Shown in pieces: positions 9,631 to 17,952 of a DNA stretch of 38,471 nt (position 1 is its first letter; every line of letters starts with the position of its first letter). The stretch covers positions 1 through 38,471 of the forward strand of contig JAGOWQ010000016.1 in assembly GCA_018060185.1 (NCBI GenBank), in the 5' to 3' direction. Origin of the DNA: Leptotrichiaceae bacterium. Lineage in GTDB: Bacteria; Fusobacteriota; Fusobacteriia; Fusobacteriales; Leptotrichiaceae. The position numbers and the translations under genes were made by a program. The notes under the pieces were generated by a model. It was not told the origin of the DNA, made no database searches, and saw nothing but the letters and a program-made list of their open reading frames with translations.

Positions 9631-9643
9631 AATAAAATAAAAT
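9614..9643. repeat. Pentanucleotide simple repeat (AAAAT, six units)
   Basis: Six consecutive five-base units, AAAAT except the second (AAAAC). The tract spans the stop codon of the MazG-like gene (TAA at 9628-9630). A change in unit number before the stop would shift frame and alter the last few residues. Confidence 0.7.
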
Positions 9644-9689
9644 TGAAATATTTAATGAGAACTAAAAATAAGGAAGTAGGGATAAAAAA

Positions 9690-11330
9690 ATGAAAAAATG
9701 GTTATTGTCGATATTTTTTTTACTGACTTTAATAATATTTTCTAAAGAAGTAAAGATTAAAATATTAGGAACATCAGATATTCACGGAAGAGTTGTACCA
9801 TGGAATTATGCAGCAGACGAAGAGGATAAATCGGGATCTTATTCTCAAATTTCAACATTAGTTAAAGAAATAAGGGAAAAAAATAAAAATGTAATTTTAG
9901 TAGATGTAGGAGATTCTATACAAGATAACTATATAGATATTTTTGCTAAAGAAAAAAATCATCCAGTGCCAAAAGTATTAAATTATATGAAATATGATGT
10001 ATTTGTTTTAGGAAATCACGAATTTAATTTTGGAATGCCAGCATTAAATAATATTTTAAAAGATATGAAATCTAAAAAAATAACAGCAAATTTTTATAAC
10101 AATAATGGAAAAAGATATTTGCCTCCTACGACTATAATAGAAAAGGATGGAGTAAAAATAGGTATAATAGGTATTACAACTCCAATGTCAGCTAAATTTG
10201 AAGAAGATACAGGTCATTTAAAAAACTATAAATTTACATCTCCAATTGAAGAAACAAAAAAACAAGTATATGAATTAAAGAAAAAAGGAGTAAATGCAAT
10301 AGTTGTGGTAGCTCACATGGGGATAGAAAATGAAAATAATATACCCGATACTGGAGTTAGAGATTTAGTTAACTCAGTAGACGGGATAGATGTTATAATA
10401 GCAGGGCATATGCATTTAAATGTAAAAAAAGAAATAATAAATGGAGTGCTTATAACAGAACCTCATAGATATGGTACGGTTCTATCTGAAGTAGATTTAA
10501 AATTTTCTGTAAATGAAAAAGAAGTAAAATTATTAGATAAAAATTCTACAACAATCCCTGTAAATAAAAAAGAACCAGATATTGAAGTTGTTAAAATATA
10601 CAAACCTTATCATGATAGACTATTAGAAATAGCCAATGAAAAAATAGGAGAAACAGACAATGATATGGTTCCTCAAGGAAAAAACCATGGAGTTTCTATA
10701 TCGTTTTCTAGAGATACTGGAATGTCTTCTTTTATAACTGACGTTCAATTACATTATAGTAAAGCTGATGTGGTAGCATTTTCATATAATTATGAGAATG
10801 TAAGATTAGATAAAGGGCCTATAAGAAGAAAAGATATAGTATTTAATTATAGATATTCAGGGGGAGATGTTTCTGTTTATGAGATGACAGGTTCTCAATT
10901 GAAAGCTTATATGGAGTGGTCAGCAGATTATTTTGATACAATCCAAAAAGGGGACAGTAATTATAGATATAATGAAATAAGAGGAAATTCAAAATATGTA
11001 ACTTTTGATATTTTTGGAGGAGTAAAATATAAAATCGATTTAAGAAATAAAAAGGGAGATAAAATTGTAGAGTTAGAATTGGCAGATGGAAGGAAAGTTA
11101 CACCTAATATGAAATTAAAAGTAGGATTAAACTCTTACAGATTTGATCAACTTATAAAAAAAGGTGGAGCATTGGAAGGTCAAAATATACCTTTAATATG
11201 GTCGTCAAAAGAAACTATGGGACAAGAAAAAGGGACTATTCAAAATATGATGATTGATTATATACAAAATGTAAAAAATGGTAAAATAGAAGGAAAATCT
11301 CATGATAGATGGGAAATAATAGGATTGTAA
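9690..11330 (+). CDS. Secreted bifunctional metallophosphoesterase / 5'-nucleotidase (CpdB/YfkN type), copy 1
   Basis: A 546-residue exported nucleotidase. The signal peptide is MKKWLLSIFFLLTLIIFSK (about 1-19). The metallophosphatase domain has TSDIHGR, DVGDS, GNHEFNFG, VAHMG and AGHMH, so all metal ligands are present. The C-terminal nucleotidase domain (about 320-520) has FSRDTGMSS and LNSYRF. In this family such proteins hydrolyse 2',3'-cyclic nucleotides and/or nucleoside 5'-monophosphates outside the membrane; the precise substrate is not determinable here. The downstream gene is a paralogue with an almost identical leader and signal peptide, pointing to tandem duplication. Both are preceded by a similar AGTAGGGAT-type ribosome-binding region. 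Confidence 0.85.
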   Translation: MKKWLLSIFFLLTLIIFSKEVKIKILGTSDIHGRVVPWNYAADEEDKSGSYSQISTLVKEIREKNKNVILVDVGDSIQDNYIDIFAKEKNHPVPKVLNYMKYDVFVLGNHEFNFGMPALNNILKDMKSKKITANFYNNNGKRYLPPTTIIEKDGVKIGIIGITTPMSAKFEEDTGHLKNYKFTSPIEETKKQVYELKKKGVNAIVVVAHMGIENENNIPDTGVRDLVNSVDGIDVIIAGHMHLNVKKEIINGVLITEPHRYGTVLSEVDLKFSVNEKEVKLLDKNSTTIPVNKKEPDIEVVKIYKPYHDRLLEIANEKIGETDNDMVPQGKNHGVSISFSRDTGMSSFITDVQLHYSKADVVAFSYNYENVRLDKGPIRRKDIVFNYRYSGGDVSVYEMTGSQLKAYMEWSADYFDTIQKGDSNYRYNEIRGNSKYVTFDIFGGVKYKIDLRNKKGDKIVELELADGRKVTPNMKLKVGLNSYRFDQLIKKGGALEGQNIPLIWSSKETMGQEKGTIQNMMIDYIQNVKNGKIEGKSHDRWEIIGL

Positions 11331-11394
11331 TATAAAAATATTTAAAATAAAGTAAATAACAAAATTAAAATAAAAAGAAAGTAGGGATTAAAAA

Positions 11395-13137
11395 ATGAAA
11401 AAGTGGTTATTATCAATATTTTTACTTTTAGTATTAGTAATATTTGGTAAGGAAGTAAAAATAGTATTTTTAGAAACATCAGACATACATGGTAGACTTT
11501 TCTCCTATGACTATGCAGTGGATGAACAAAAAAAAGATAATGGATTGACTAGAGTTGCAACAATTTTAAAAGAACATAGAAAAGAGAATAAGAATGTGAT
11601 TGTAATAGACAATGGAGATTTATTACAAGATAATAGTGCTGAGTTATTTAATAGTGAACCTGTTCATCCGTTAATGAGAACTCTAAATGATTTGAAATAT
11701 GACGTATTTGTATTAGGGAATCACGAATTTAATTTTGAAAAATCTTTTTTAGAAAGAAATATAAAAGCTTTTAAAGGAAATGTTTTAGCAGCTAATGTTA
11801 TAAGAACAGATAATGGAAAGCATTTTGTAAAACCTTATGTAATAAAAAAAATAGAAGGTGTAAGAGTAGCGATAGTGGGATATTTAGTACCTCATGTTCC
11901 TATATGGGAAGCTTCTACTCCTGAACATTTTGAAGGGTTAAAATTTTTAGATCCTGAAGAAAGCTTAAAATCAACATTAGAAGAGTTAGAAGGTAAATAC
12001 GATGTTTTAATAGGTTCTTTTCATTTAGGAAGAGAAGATGAACGTGGAGGAGTAGGAGTAACGGAATTAGCAAAAAAATTCCCTCAATTTGATATAATTT
12101 TTGCAGGACATGAACACGCAGTATATAATACAGAAATAAATGGAGTTAAAACAATAGAACCAGGAGCTTACGGTACTTATGTTGCAAAAGGTGTTGTTAT
12201 TTACGATACAAAAACAAAAAATAAAACTATAACAACTGAAAATATTTCTACAAAGGATGTCCCTGAAGATAAAGAAATATCAGATAAATATTCTTATGTG
12301 GACAAAAAATCTAAGGAATATTCTAATGAAATTGTGGGAGAAGTAACAGAAACATTTATTGAAAGACCAGATTTTATTACAGGAGAATCTAAAATAACAT
12401 CGATGCCTACTGCAACGTTAAAAGAAACTCCTATAATTCAATTAATAAATCAAGTACAAAAGCATTATGCTAAGGCAGATATATCAGCCGCAGCCTTATT
12501 TAACTTTGATTCAAATTTAGTAAAAGGACCTTTTAAAAGAAAAGATGTGGCTTTTATATATAAATATACAAATACTTTAGTTGGAGTAAATATTACAGGA
12601 GAGAATCTATTAAAATATATGGAATGGTCGTATAGTTTCTACAATCAATTACAACCTGGAGATCTTACAATAAGTTTTAATGAAAATATAAGAGGATATA
12701 ATTTTGATATGTTTTCAGGAATAAATTATAAAGTAGATCCTACAAAGCCCGCAGGGCAAAGAATAGTCAATCCTTTAATAAATGGAAAACCAATAGACAA
12801 GAAATCAACATATAAATTAGCTATAAATAATTATAGATTTGGAACATTATCTAACTTGAAATTAATAACAGATGCAGATAAATATTATGATTCTTACGAT
12901 GAATTACAAGATGGTGGAAGAATGAGGGACTTAATAATAAAATATATTACAGAAGAAAAAGATGGAAAAGTAACGCCACAATTGGATAATAATTGGGAAA
13001 TAATAAAATACAATTTTAATAACCCATTATTATCTAAGCTAGCAGAAAAATTAAAAGATGGAAGTATTAAAATACCTGTATCTAAAGATGAAAGAACTTT
13101 AAATATTAAATCAGTTAAAGAGTCAGAAGTGAAATAA
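11395..13137 (+). CDS. Secreted bifunctional metallophosphoesterase / 5'-nucleotidase (CpdB/YfkN type), copy 2
   Basis: A 580-residue paralogue of the preceding gene. The first 19 residues (MKKWLLSIFLLLVLVIFGK) and the following KEVKI..L.TSDIHGR match copy 1 closely, then the two diverge. Metal-site motifs: TSDIHGR, DNGDLLQDN, GNHEFNFE, SFHLG (replacing VAHMG) and AGHEHA. The nucleotidase C-domain lies at about 340-540 and contains INNYRFG. There is a C-terminal tail of about 40 residues that copy 1 lacks. The divergence around the fourth metal motif and the substrate pocket suggests a shifted specificity, which is inference. The 64-base gap to copy 1 has no terminator, so they are probably co-transcribed. 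A terminator follows. Confidence 0.84.
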   Translation: MKKWLLSIFLLLVLVIFGKEVKIVFLETSDIHGRLFSYDYAVDEQKKDNGLTRVATILKEHRKENKNVIVIDNGDLLQDNSAELFNSEPVHPLMRTLNDLKYDVFVLGNHEFNFEKSFLERNIKAFKGNVLAANVIRTDNGKHFVKPYVIKKIEGVRVAIVGYLVPHVPIWEASTPEHFEGLKFLDPEESLKSTLEELEGKYDVLIGSFHLGREDERGGVGVTELAKKFPQFDIIFAGHEHAVYNTEINGVKTIEPGAYGTYVAKGVVIYDTKTKNKTITTENISTKDVPEDKEISDKYSYVDKKSKEYSNEIVGEVTETFIERPDFITGESKITSMPTATLKETPIIQLINQVQKHYAKADISAAALFNFDSNLVKGPFKRKDVAFIYKYTNTLVGVNITGENLLKYMEWSYSFYNQLQPGDLTISFNENIRGYNFDMFSGINYKVDPTKPAGQRIVNPLINGKPIDKKSTYKLAINNYRFGTLSNLKLITDADKYYDSYDELQDGGRMRDLIIKYITEEKDGKVTPQLDNNWEIIKYNFNNPLLSKLAEKLKDGSIKIPVSKDERTLNIKSVKESEVK

Positions 13138-13179
13138 TTTATATATCATTATAAAATAAAAAATTAAAATATTTAATAA

Positions 13180-13205
13180 AAAAGTCCTAGTTATCTAGGG
13201 CTTTT
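13180..13205. terminator. Bidirectional terminator between the nucleotidase and cysE
   Basis: An 11-bp stem AAAAGTCCTAG (13180-13190) / CTAGGGCTTTT (13195-13205) with a TTAT loop and one G-T pair. On the minus strand it is followed by a T run, giving a terminator for cysE; on the plus strand it ends the convergent nucleotidase transcript. Confidence 0.8.
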
Positions 13206-13243
13206 AATTGGTAAAATTTATTAAATTGAAAATAAAAAATATT

Positions 13244-13792
13244 TTATATGTGCCACATGTAATAATCTTTTTCCTCTTTTTTTATAATTCTTGCTGGAAT
13301 TCCTACAGCAACAGAATTATCAGGAACATTTTTTAAAACAACAGAATTTGCACCTATTCTTACATTTTCACCTAAAGTAATATTTCCTAAAATTTTTGCT
13401 CCTGCACCAACAATTACATTATTTTTCAAAGTTGGATGTCTTTTAGTTTTCTCAGTACTAACACCGCCTAAAGTAACACCATGATAAATTACACAGTCAT
13501 CTCCAATTTCTGAAGTTTCTCCAATTACTATTCCCATTCCATGATCAAAGAAAATTCTATTTCCAAGTTTTGCTCCTGGATGTATTTCAATACCAGTAAT
13601 GAATCTAGAAATTTGAGAAAATAATCTAGCTAAAAAAAATAATTTTTTATTAAAAAAGAAATGAGATATTTTATAGTTAATTATTGCTTGTAGAGAAGGA
13701 TATAAAAGAATCTCAAATATATTTCTTGCAGCAGGATCTTTATCTGATATATTTGTAATTTCGCTTTTAAGCCATTTTAAAATTTTAATCAC
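13244..13792 (-). CDS. cysE: Serine O-acetyltransferase
   Basis: A 182-residue enzyme of cysteine biosynthesis that makes O-acetylserine from serine and acetyl-CoA. The N-terminal helical part ends at DPAARN...LLYPSLQA, and a left-handed beta-helix of hexapeptide repeats follows (about 68-170): [55 protein letters not shown]. This is the short bacterial form. The start appears to be GTG at 13792, with GAGAGGTGAT overlapping it so that the Shine-Dalgarno-like bases run into the start codon. No in-frame ATG exists nearby, and family N-termini align here. It lies 73 bases downstream of cysK in the same direction, forming a cysK-cysE pair. A hairpin lies in the gap. Confidence 0.93.
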   Translation of the reverse strand: MIKILKWLKSEITNISDKDPAARNIFEILLYPSLQAIINYKISHFFFNKKLFFLARLFSQISRFITGIEIHPGAKLGNRIFFDHGMGIVIGETSEIGDDCVIYHGVTLGGVSTEKTKRHPTLKNNVIVGAGAKILGNITLGENVRIGANSVVLKNVPDNSVAVGIPARIIKKEEKDYYMWHI

Positions 13793-13821
13793 CTCTCATT
13801 TTATAATCTAATAATAGAAAG

Positions 13822-13843
13822 GTAGAGCTATCAAAAGCTCTAC
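13822..13843 (-). other. Intercistronic hairpin between cysK and cysE
   Basis: A perfect 8-bp stem GTAGAGCT/AGCTCTAC with a 6-base loop. On the transcribed (minus) strand it is followed by CTTTCTATTATT, not a clean T-tract. It could be a partial terminator or an mRNA-processing/stability element that lowers cysE relative to cysK. Confidence 0.5.
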
Positions 13844-13865
13844 TCGATTTCAATTTTATGCTATT

Positions 13866-14780
13866 TTATTTATATGCCTCTATTGAAAGATATTTTTCTC
13901 CTCCATCAGGTGCAATAGCAAGTACTTTTTTACCTTTTCCTAATTTTTTTGCAACTTCATAAGCGGCAGCAATAGCAGCACCTGAAGAAATTCCTAAAAA
14001 TAATCCCGAGTCTTTTCCAGCTCTAACTCCAAATTTTACAGCTTCATCAGTAGAAATTTTAATTATTTCATCAGCATACTTTGCATCATAGTTTCCTGGT
14101 ATAAATCCTGCACCTATTCCTTGTATAATATGTTTTCCAGGTTCACCACCAGATAATACAGGAGAATCAGCAGGTTCTACAGCAATTATTTTTGTATTTG
14201 GGCTTTCTTCTCTTAATCTTTTTCCAACTCCTGATAGTGTTCCAGCAGTTCCAACTCCTGATATAAAAGCATCGAGAGAAGTACCAAAATCTGAAATTAT
14301 TTCCTTTGCAGTAGTTTCATAATGTTTTTCAGGGTTAGCTGGATTATTAAATTGCTGAGGAAGGAAATAACCAGGGTTTTCTGCTACTATTTCTTCAGCT
14401 TTTGATATAGCGCCTTTCATTCCTTTTGCAGCATCAGTCAACACTAATTCTGCTCCATAAGCTTTTAAATAATTTCTTCTTTCAATACTCATTGACTCTG
14501 GCATAGTTATGATTACGTTATACCCTTTTGCCCTTCCTATTAAAGCTAAAGCAATTCCTGTATTACCAGAAGTTGGTTCAACTATAGTTCCACCTGATTT
14601 TAATAGACCGTCTCTTTCAGCGGCTTCTATCATTCCTAGAGCAGCACGATCTTTAACACTTCCTCCGAGATTGAATTTCTCAAGTTTAACATAAACATCA
14701 GCTATGTTTTCATCTTTTACTAAGTTTAATTTTACAACAGGTGTATTACCTATAAGTTCTAAAACGTTTTCATATATCAT
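13866..14780 (-). CDS. cysK: Cysteine synthase A (O-acetylserine sulfhydrylase)
   Basis: A 304-residue PLP enzyme that makes cysteine from O-acetylserine and sulfide. Motifs in order: IGNTPVVKL (10-18), the PLP-lysine motif SVKDRAA with K43, the substrate loop [11 protein letters not shown], the PLP-phosphate loop [11 protein letters not shown], and [11 protein letters not shown]. Near the C-terminus SSGAA and [10 protein letters not shown] complete the family pattern. Length is typical. A good AGGAGG (14794 to 14789 on the minus strand) lies upstream of the ATG. It is the first gene of the cysK-cysE pair. The 171-base gap upstream should contain its promoter, but I could not assign -35/-10 boxes with confidence. 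I see no T-box. Confidence 0.96.
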   Translation of the reverse strand: MIYENVLELIGNTPVVKLNLVKDENIADVYVKLEKFNLGGSVKDRAALGMIEAAERDGLLKSGGTIVEPTSGNTGIALALIGRAKGYNVIITMPESMSIERRNYLKAYGAELVLTDAAKGMKGAISKAEEIVAENPGYFLPQQFNNPANPEKHYETTAKEIISDFGTSLDAFISGVGTAGTLSGVGKRLREESPNTKIIAVEPADSPVLSGGEPGKHIIQGIGAGFIPGNYDAKYADEIIKISTDEAVKFGVRAGKDSGLFLGISSGAAIAAAYEVAKKLGKGKKVLAIAPDGGEKYLSIEAYK

Positions 14781-14951
14781 TTACGATACCTCCTAAAGTT
14801 AATGTAGTTTGAATTTTAAAATTTATTTACCATATGAAAATATTTGTATATGCTATTATTGAAATCATAACATTAAAAAATATAAAAATCAAGAAAATAA
14901 ATATTAAAAATCATTTAAAATATAAATATAAAAATAAAATTTTTAAATCTA

Positions 14952-16646
14952 TTATAAATTCATATCATCAATATTTTCTAAAAATTCTCTTATATATGGG
15001 ATAACAGAAGCAATTGTACCCTCATTAAAAGGGTTCTTTAAATTAGCTGATTCCATTAACTTAAAGAAAGATTTACTTCCTCCTAATTTACATAATTCTA
15101 AATACTCATCCCAAACTTTTTTTCTATTATCATTTGCTTTTATCCAAAATTGGAAAGCACAAATTTGAGCTAGTGTGTAGTCTATGTAATAGAAAGGTGA
15201 TGAAAAAATATGACCTTGTCTGAACCAAAAGATACCTTCTTTTAAATCTTCTACTTCTCCATAGTCTCTAGTAGGTAAATATTTACTTTCTATTTCAAGC
15301 CACTTATTTCTTCTGTCTTCAGGAGTAGCATTAGGATTTTCATAAACCCAATGTTGGAATTCATCTACAGTTACGCCATAAGGTATAAAAAGGAGTGATT
15401 CAGATAGATGTATAAATTTATATTTTTCAGTATCATCTTCAAAAAATAAATTCATCCATGGCCAAGTTAAAAATTCCATGCTCATAGAATGAATTTCACA
15501 TGCTTCATAAGTAGGCCATAAATATTCAGGAACTTCATAATCACGACTTTGGTAAACTTGAAAAGCATGTCCAGCTTCGTGAGTTAATACATCTATATCG
15601 TGAGCAGTACCGTTGAAATTTGCAAATATATAAGGAGATTTATAGTCAGGAATGTAAGTACAATAACCTCCATTCATTTTTCCTTTTTTAGAAAGTAAAT
15701 CTAAAAGATTTTTTTCAGTCATAAATGTAAAAAAATCTTCAGTTTCTTTAGAAAGCTCTTTATACATTGTTTTTCCATTATTTATTATCCATTCGGGATC
15801 TCCATGAGGATCAGCATTTCCAGAATTAAATTTTATAGGTTCATCGTAAAAGCTAAGTTTGTCTAATCCTAGTCTTTTTTCTTGTCTTTTTTTAAGTTCA
15901 GTGTGTAGTGGAACAATATATTTCAATACTTGTTCTCTATATGAAGATACCATTTCTGAATTGTAGTCTATTCTCAAAAGTCTTGCGTATCCTAATTCTA
16001 CATAGTTTTTAAATCCTAATTTTTGTGCAATATTAGTTCTCAGTTTCACAAGAGAATCATAAATATCATCAAATTTTTTCTTGTTTTTTTTAAAGAAATG
16101 TGCAACTTTTTTTGAAGCTTCTATTCTCACATTTCTATCTTTAGATTGAGTATATGGAGTCATTTGAGATAGATTTCTATCCTCGCCGTCAAATGGTATT
16201 TTAGCACTAGCAATTAATTTGCTGTATTTACTGGAAAGTTTATTTTCGTTTTGCAAATCATTAATAATTTTTTCATCAAAAGTCTTTAATGAAAGTTCTG
16301 CTATATCAAATAAAAATTTTCCATATTTTTCTTCTAGTTCTTTTCTAAATTTTGAATTTATAAGAGCTTTATAGAAATCAGTAACAAAGCTAAATATAAT
16401 AGGTGAAATTTCATCACAGTACTCGTTTTCATTATCATAAAATTCATCATTTGTATTAATACTATGTCTTATGGAAACTAAAGTAGTCATAGTATCTACA
16501 TGGTTTCTAAGTTTAATAACTTCATCCATGTATTTTATTTGCTCCTGAATATTTTTAGATTCAGAAAATAATTTAATTAATGAAGAAAACTTTTTTTTTG
16601 TATGATTAATATCTACTCTTTCGTATTTATAGTCGTTAAAATTCAT
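14952..16646 (-). CDS. pepF: M3 family oligoendopeptidase (PepF-like)
   Basis: A 564-residue cytoplasmic zinc metallopeptidase that degrades oligopeptides. The zinc site is HEAGH at residues 356-360, and the third ligand is the Glu of ACEIHSM (E384), corresponding to AEIAS in relatives. The helical N-domain and the tail with RDYGEVEDLKEGIFWFRQGH and the YIDYTLAQICAFQFW helix are typical of the M3B branch. No signal peptide. The ATG at 16646 has no Shine-Dalgarno within 15 bases; the nearest AAGGAG is about 50 bases upstream, and an in-frame TAA lies 24 bases before the ATG, excluding a longer start. It is divergent from the oligopeptide importer, and the two could work together in peptide use. 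Confidence 0.9.
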   Translation of the reverse strand: MNFNDYKYERVDINHTKKKFSSLIKLFSESKNIQEQIKYMDEVIKLRNHVDTMTTLVSIRHSINTNDEFYDNENEYCDEISPIIFSFVTDFYKALINSKFRKELEEKYGKFLFDIAELSLKTFDEKIINDLQNENKLSSKYSKLIASAKIPFDGEDRNLSQMTPYTQSKDRNVRIEASKKVAHFFKKNKKKFDDIYDSLVKLRTNIAQKLGFKNYVELGYARLLRIDYNSEMVSSYREQVLKYIVPLHTELKKRQEKRLGLDKLSFYDEPIKFNSGNADPHGDPEWIINNGKTMYKELSKETEDFFTFMTEKNLLDLLSKKGKMNGGYCTYIPDYKSPYIFANFNGTAHDIDVLTHEAGHAFQVYQSRDYEVPEYLWPTYEACEIHSMSMEFLTWPWMNLFFEDDTEKYKFIHLSESLLFIPYGVTVDEFQHWVYENPNATPEDRRNKWLEIESKYLPTRDYGEVEDLKEGIFWFRQGHIFSSPFYYIDYTLAQICAFQFWIKANDNRKKVWDEYLELCKLGGSKSFFKLMESANLKNPFNEGTIASVIPYIREFLENIDDMNL

Positions 16647-16970
16647 ATTGTTATGTACATTTATATTTTAAAATTTTAAGTATAAAAGCACAACTCCTTT
16701 CTTTAAGATATTATTATATAATTAATTATATAATATTTAAGATGAAATATCAAAATTAATTTATATGATTATTATTTAAAAATAAGTAAATCATTTTTTT
16801 TTACAAAATCATATATTAAATTTATATAAGGTTAGTTAAAAAATATGATTGAAAAAGTCTTACTCTCTTACTATTTTTTTTTAAAAATGATATAATTATA
16901 ATTATTTAAAAATATTAATGAATCTTAGACTATAGATCTAGAGACTATAAAGAAAGGAAGAGAAGTTAAA
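16647..16970. promoter_or_regulatory. Divergent pepF/oppB regulatory region
   Basis: 324 gene-free, very AT-rich bases. They hold a perfect 24-base palindrome of A and T only (16712-16735), which contains TATAAT in both directions and may supply the pepF -10. An AAGGAG on the minus strand (about 16695-16700) has no ATG at a normal distance. The octamer AGACTATA occurs at 16927-16934 and 16942-16949, a direct repeat with 15-base spacing just before the opp ribosome-binding site. The opp promoter is listed separately. No RNA gene or riboswitch was recognised. Confidence 0.5.
16868..16896 (+). promoter_or_regulatory. Promoter of the opp operon
   Basis: TATAAT at 16891-16896 preceded by TGA (extended -10), with a weak -35 TTACTA at 16868-16873 and a 17-base spacer. 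It lies 74 bases before oppB. Confidence 0.6.
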
Positions 16971-17951
16971 ATGAAAAGTATTTTAAAATTTTTAGTAAAT
17001 AGGATTGCTATGGGTTTTTTAACTTTATGGCTTGTAGTAACGATAACGTTTTTTTTATTACATTTACTACCAGGTGATCCATTTCAAAGTGAAAAAGCTA
17101 TACCTCCGAGAATTAAGGAAAATCTAATGGCTAAATACCATTTAGATAAACCATTAGGAGTTCAATATATACAGTATTTAAAAAATGTATCTAAAGGTGA
17201 TTTAGGAATGTCGATGAAAGTCAGAGGAAGATCGGTAAATAATGTTATTAAAGAAAGTTTTCCTGTTTCTGCTGATTTAGGGGCAAGATCTATATTATTT
17301 GCCTTGATAATTGGAATGCCTTTAGGGATAGTAGCCGCATTAAATAGAGGTAAATATCAAGATAAGGTAGCTATGGTCGTAGCAGTTATTGGAATATCAG
17401 TCCCAAGCTTTGTATTAGCTGGATTAATGCAGAAATATTTTGTTGATATTCATAATGGATTTTTTATAGAAAAATTAGGATTTCCTAGTTTTTTGAGAAT
17501 ACGTTTAGCTGGTTGGGATTATTCTGATAAAAAAATTCTTCCTGTAATAGCATTAGGGTTATATACAGTAGCATTAATTGCGAGACTTTTAAGAGATAAA
17601 ATGATAGAAGTTATGGGACAAGACTATATAAGATTAGCTATAGCAAAGGGAGTAAAACCAAGAGCTATAGTATTTAAGCATGCATTAAGAAATGCAATAT
17701 TACCTATAGTTACAATAATGGGACCGACGATTGCAGCAGTTTTAACAGGATCATTTGTAATTGAAAAAGCATTTACAATTCCTGGACTTGGTAAACATTA
17801 TATACAGTCAATAAATGATAGAGATTATACAATGGTATTAGGAGTTACTATATTTTATGCAGCATTTTTAATATTTATGATGATATTAATGGATATAGTT
17901 TATGCTATTGTTGATCCTAAAATTTCACTTGGAAAAGGAGATGAAGTGTAG
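16971..17951 (+). CDS. oppB: Oligopeptide ABC transporter permease OppB
   Basis: A 326-residue inner-membrane permease of a peptide/nickel-type ABC importer. The N-terminal transmembrane segment is followed by LLPGDPF, then the long extracytoplasmic region ending near KGDLGMSMK, then the binding-protein-dependent transport domain with about five helices. The EAA-like coupling motif is visible near residues 216-236 (DYIRLAIAKGVKPRAIVFKH). The tail IPGLGKHYIQSINDRDYTMV and the overall length favour OppB over DppB. It is the first gene of a tightly packed four-gene operon with an extended -10 promoter upstream. Peptide specificity is a family-based inference, since no binding protein is encoded beside it. 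Confidence 0.9.
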   Translation: MKSILKFLVNRIAMGFLTLWLVVTITFFLLHLLPGDPFQSEKAIPPRIKENLMAKYHLDKPLGVQYIQYLKNVSKGDLGMSMKVRGRSVNNVIKESFPVSADLGARSILFALIIGMPLGIVAALNRGKYQDKVAMVVAVIGISVPSFVLAGLMQKYFVDIHNGFFIEKLGFPSFLRIRLAGWDYSDKKILPVIALGLYTVALIARLLRDKMIEVMGQDYIRLAIAKGVKPRAIVFKHALRNAILPIVTIMGPTIAAVLTGSFVIEKAFTIPGLGKHYIQSINDRDYTMVLGVTIFYAAFLIFMMILMDIVYAIVDPKISLGKGDEV

Positions 17952-17952
17952 T

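Noticed and set aside
14781..14951. T-box or other riboswitch upstream of cysK
   Set aside because: No T-box core sequence or long stems; the gap is simple AT-rich DNA with a good Shine-Dalgarno.
17902..17952. Longer start for oppC
   Set aside because: It would overlap oppB by 50 bases and has no Shine-Dalgarno; 17953 fits the spacing and the family N-terminus.
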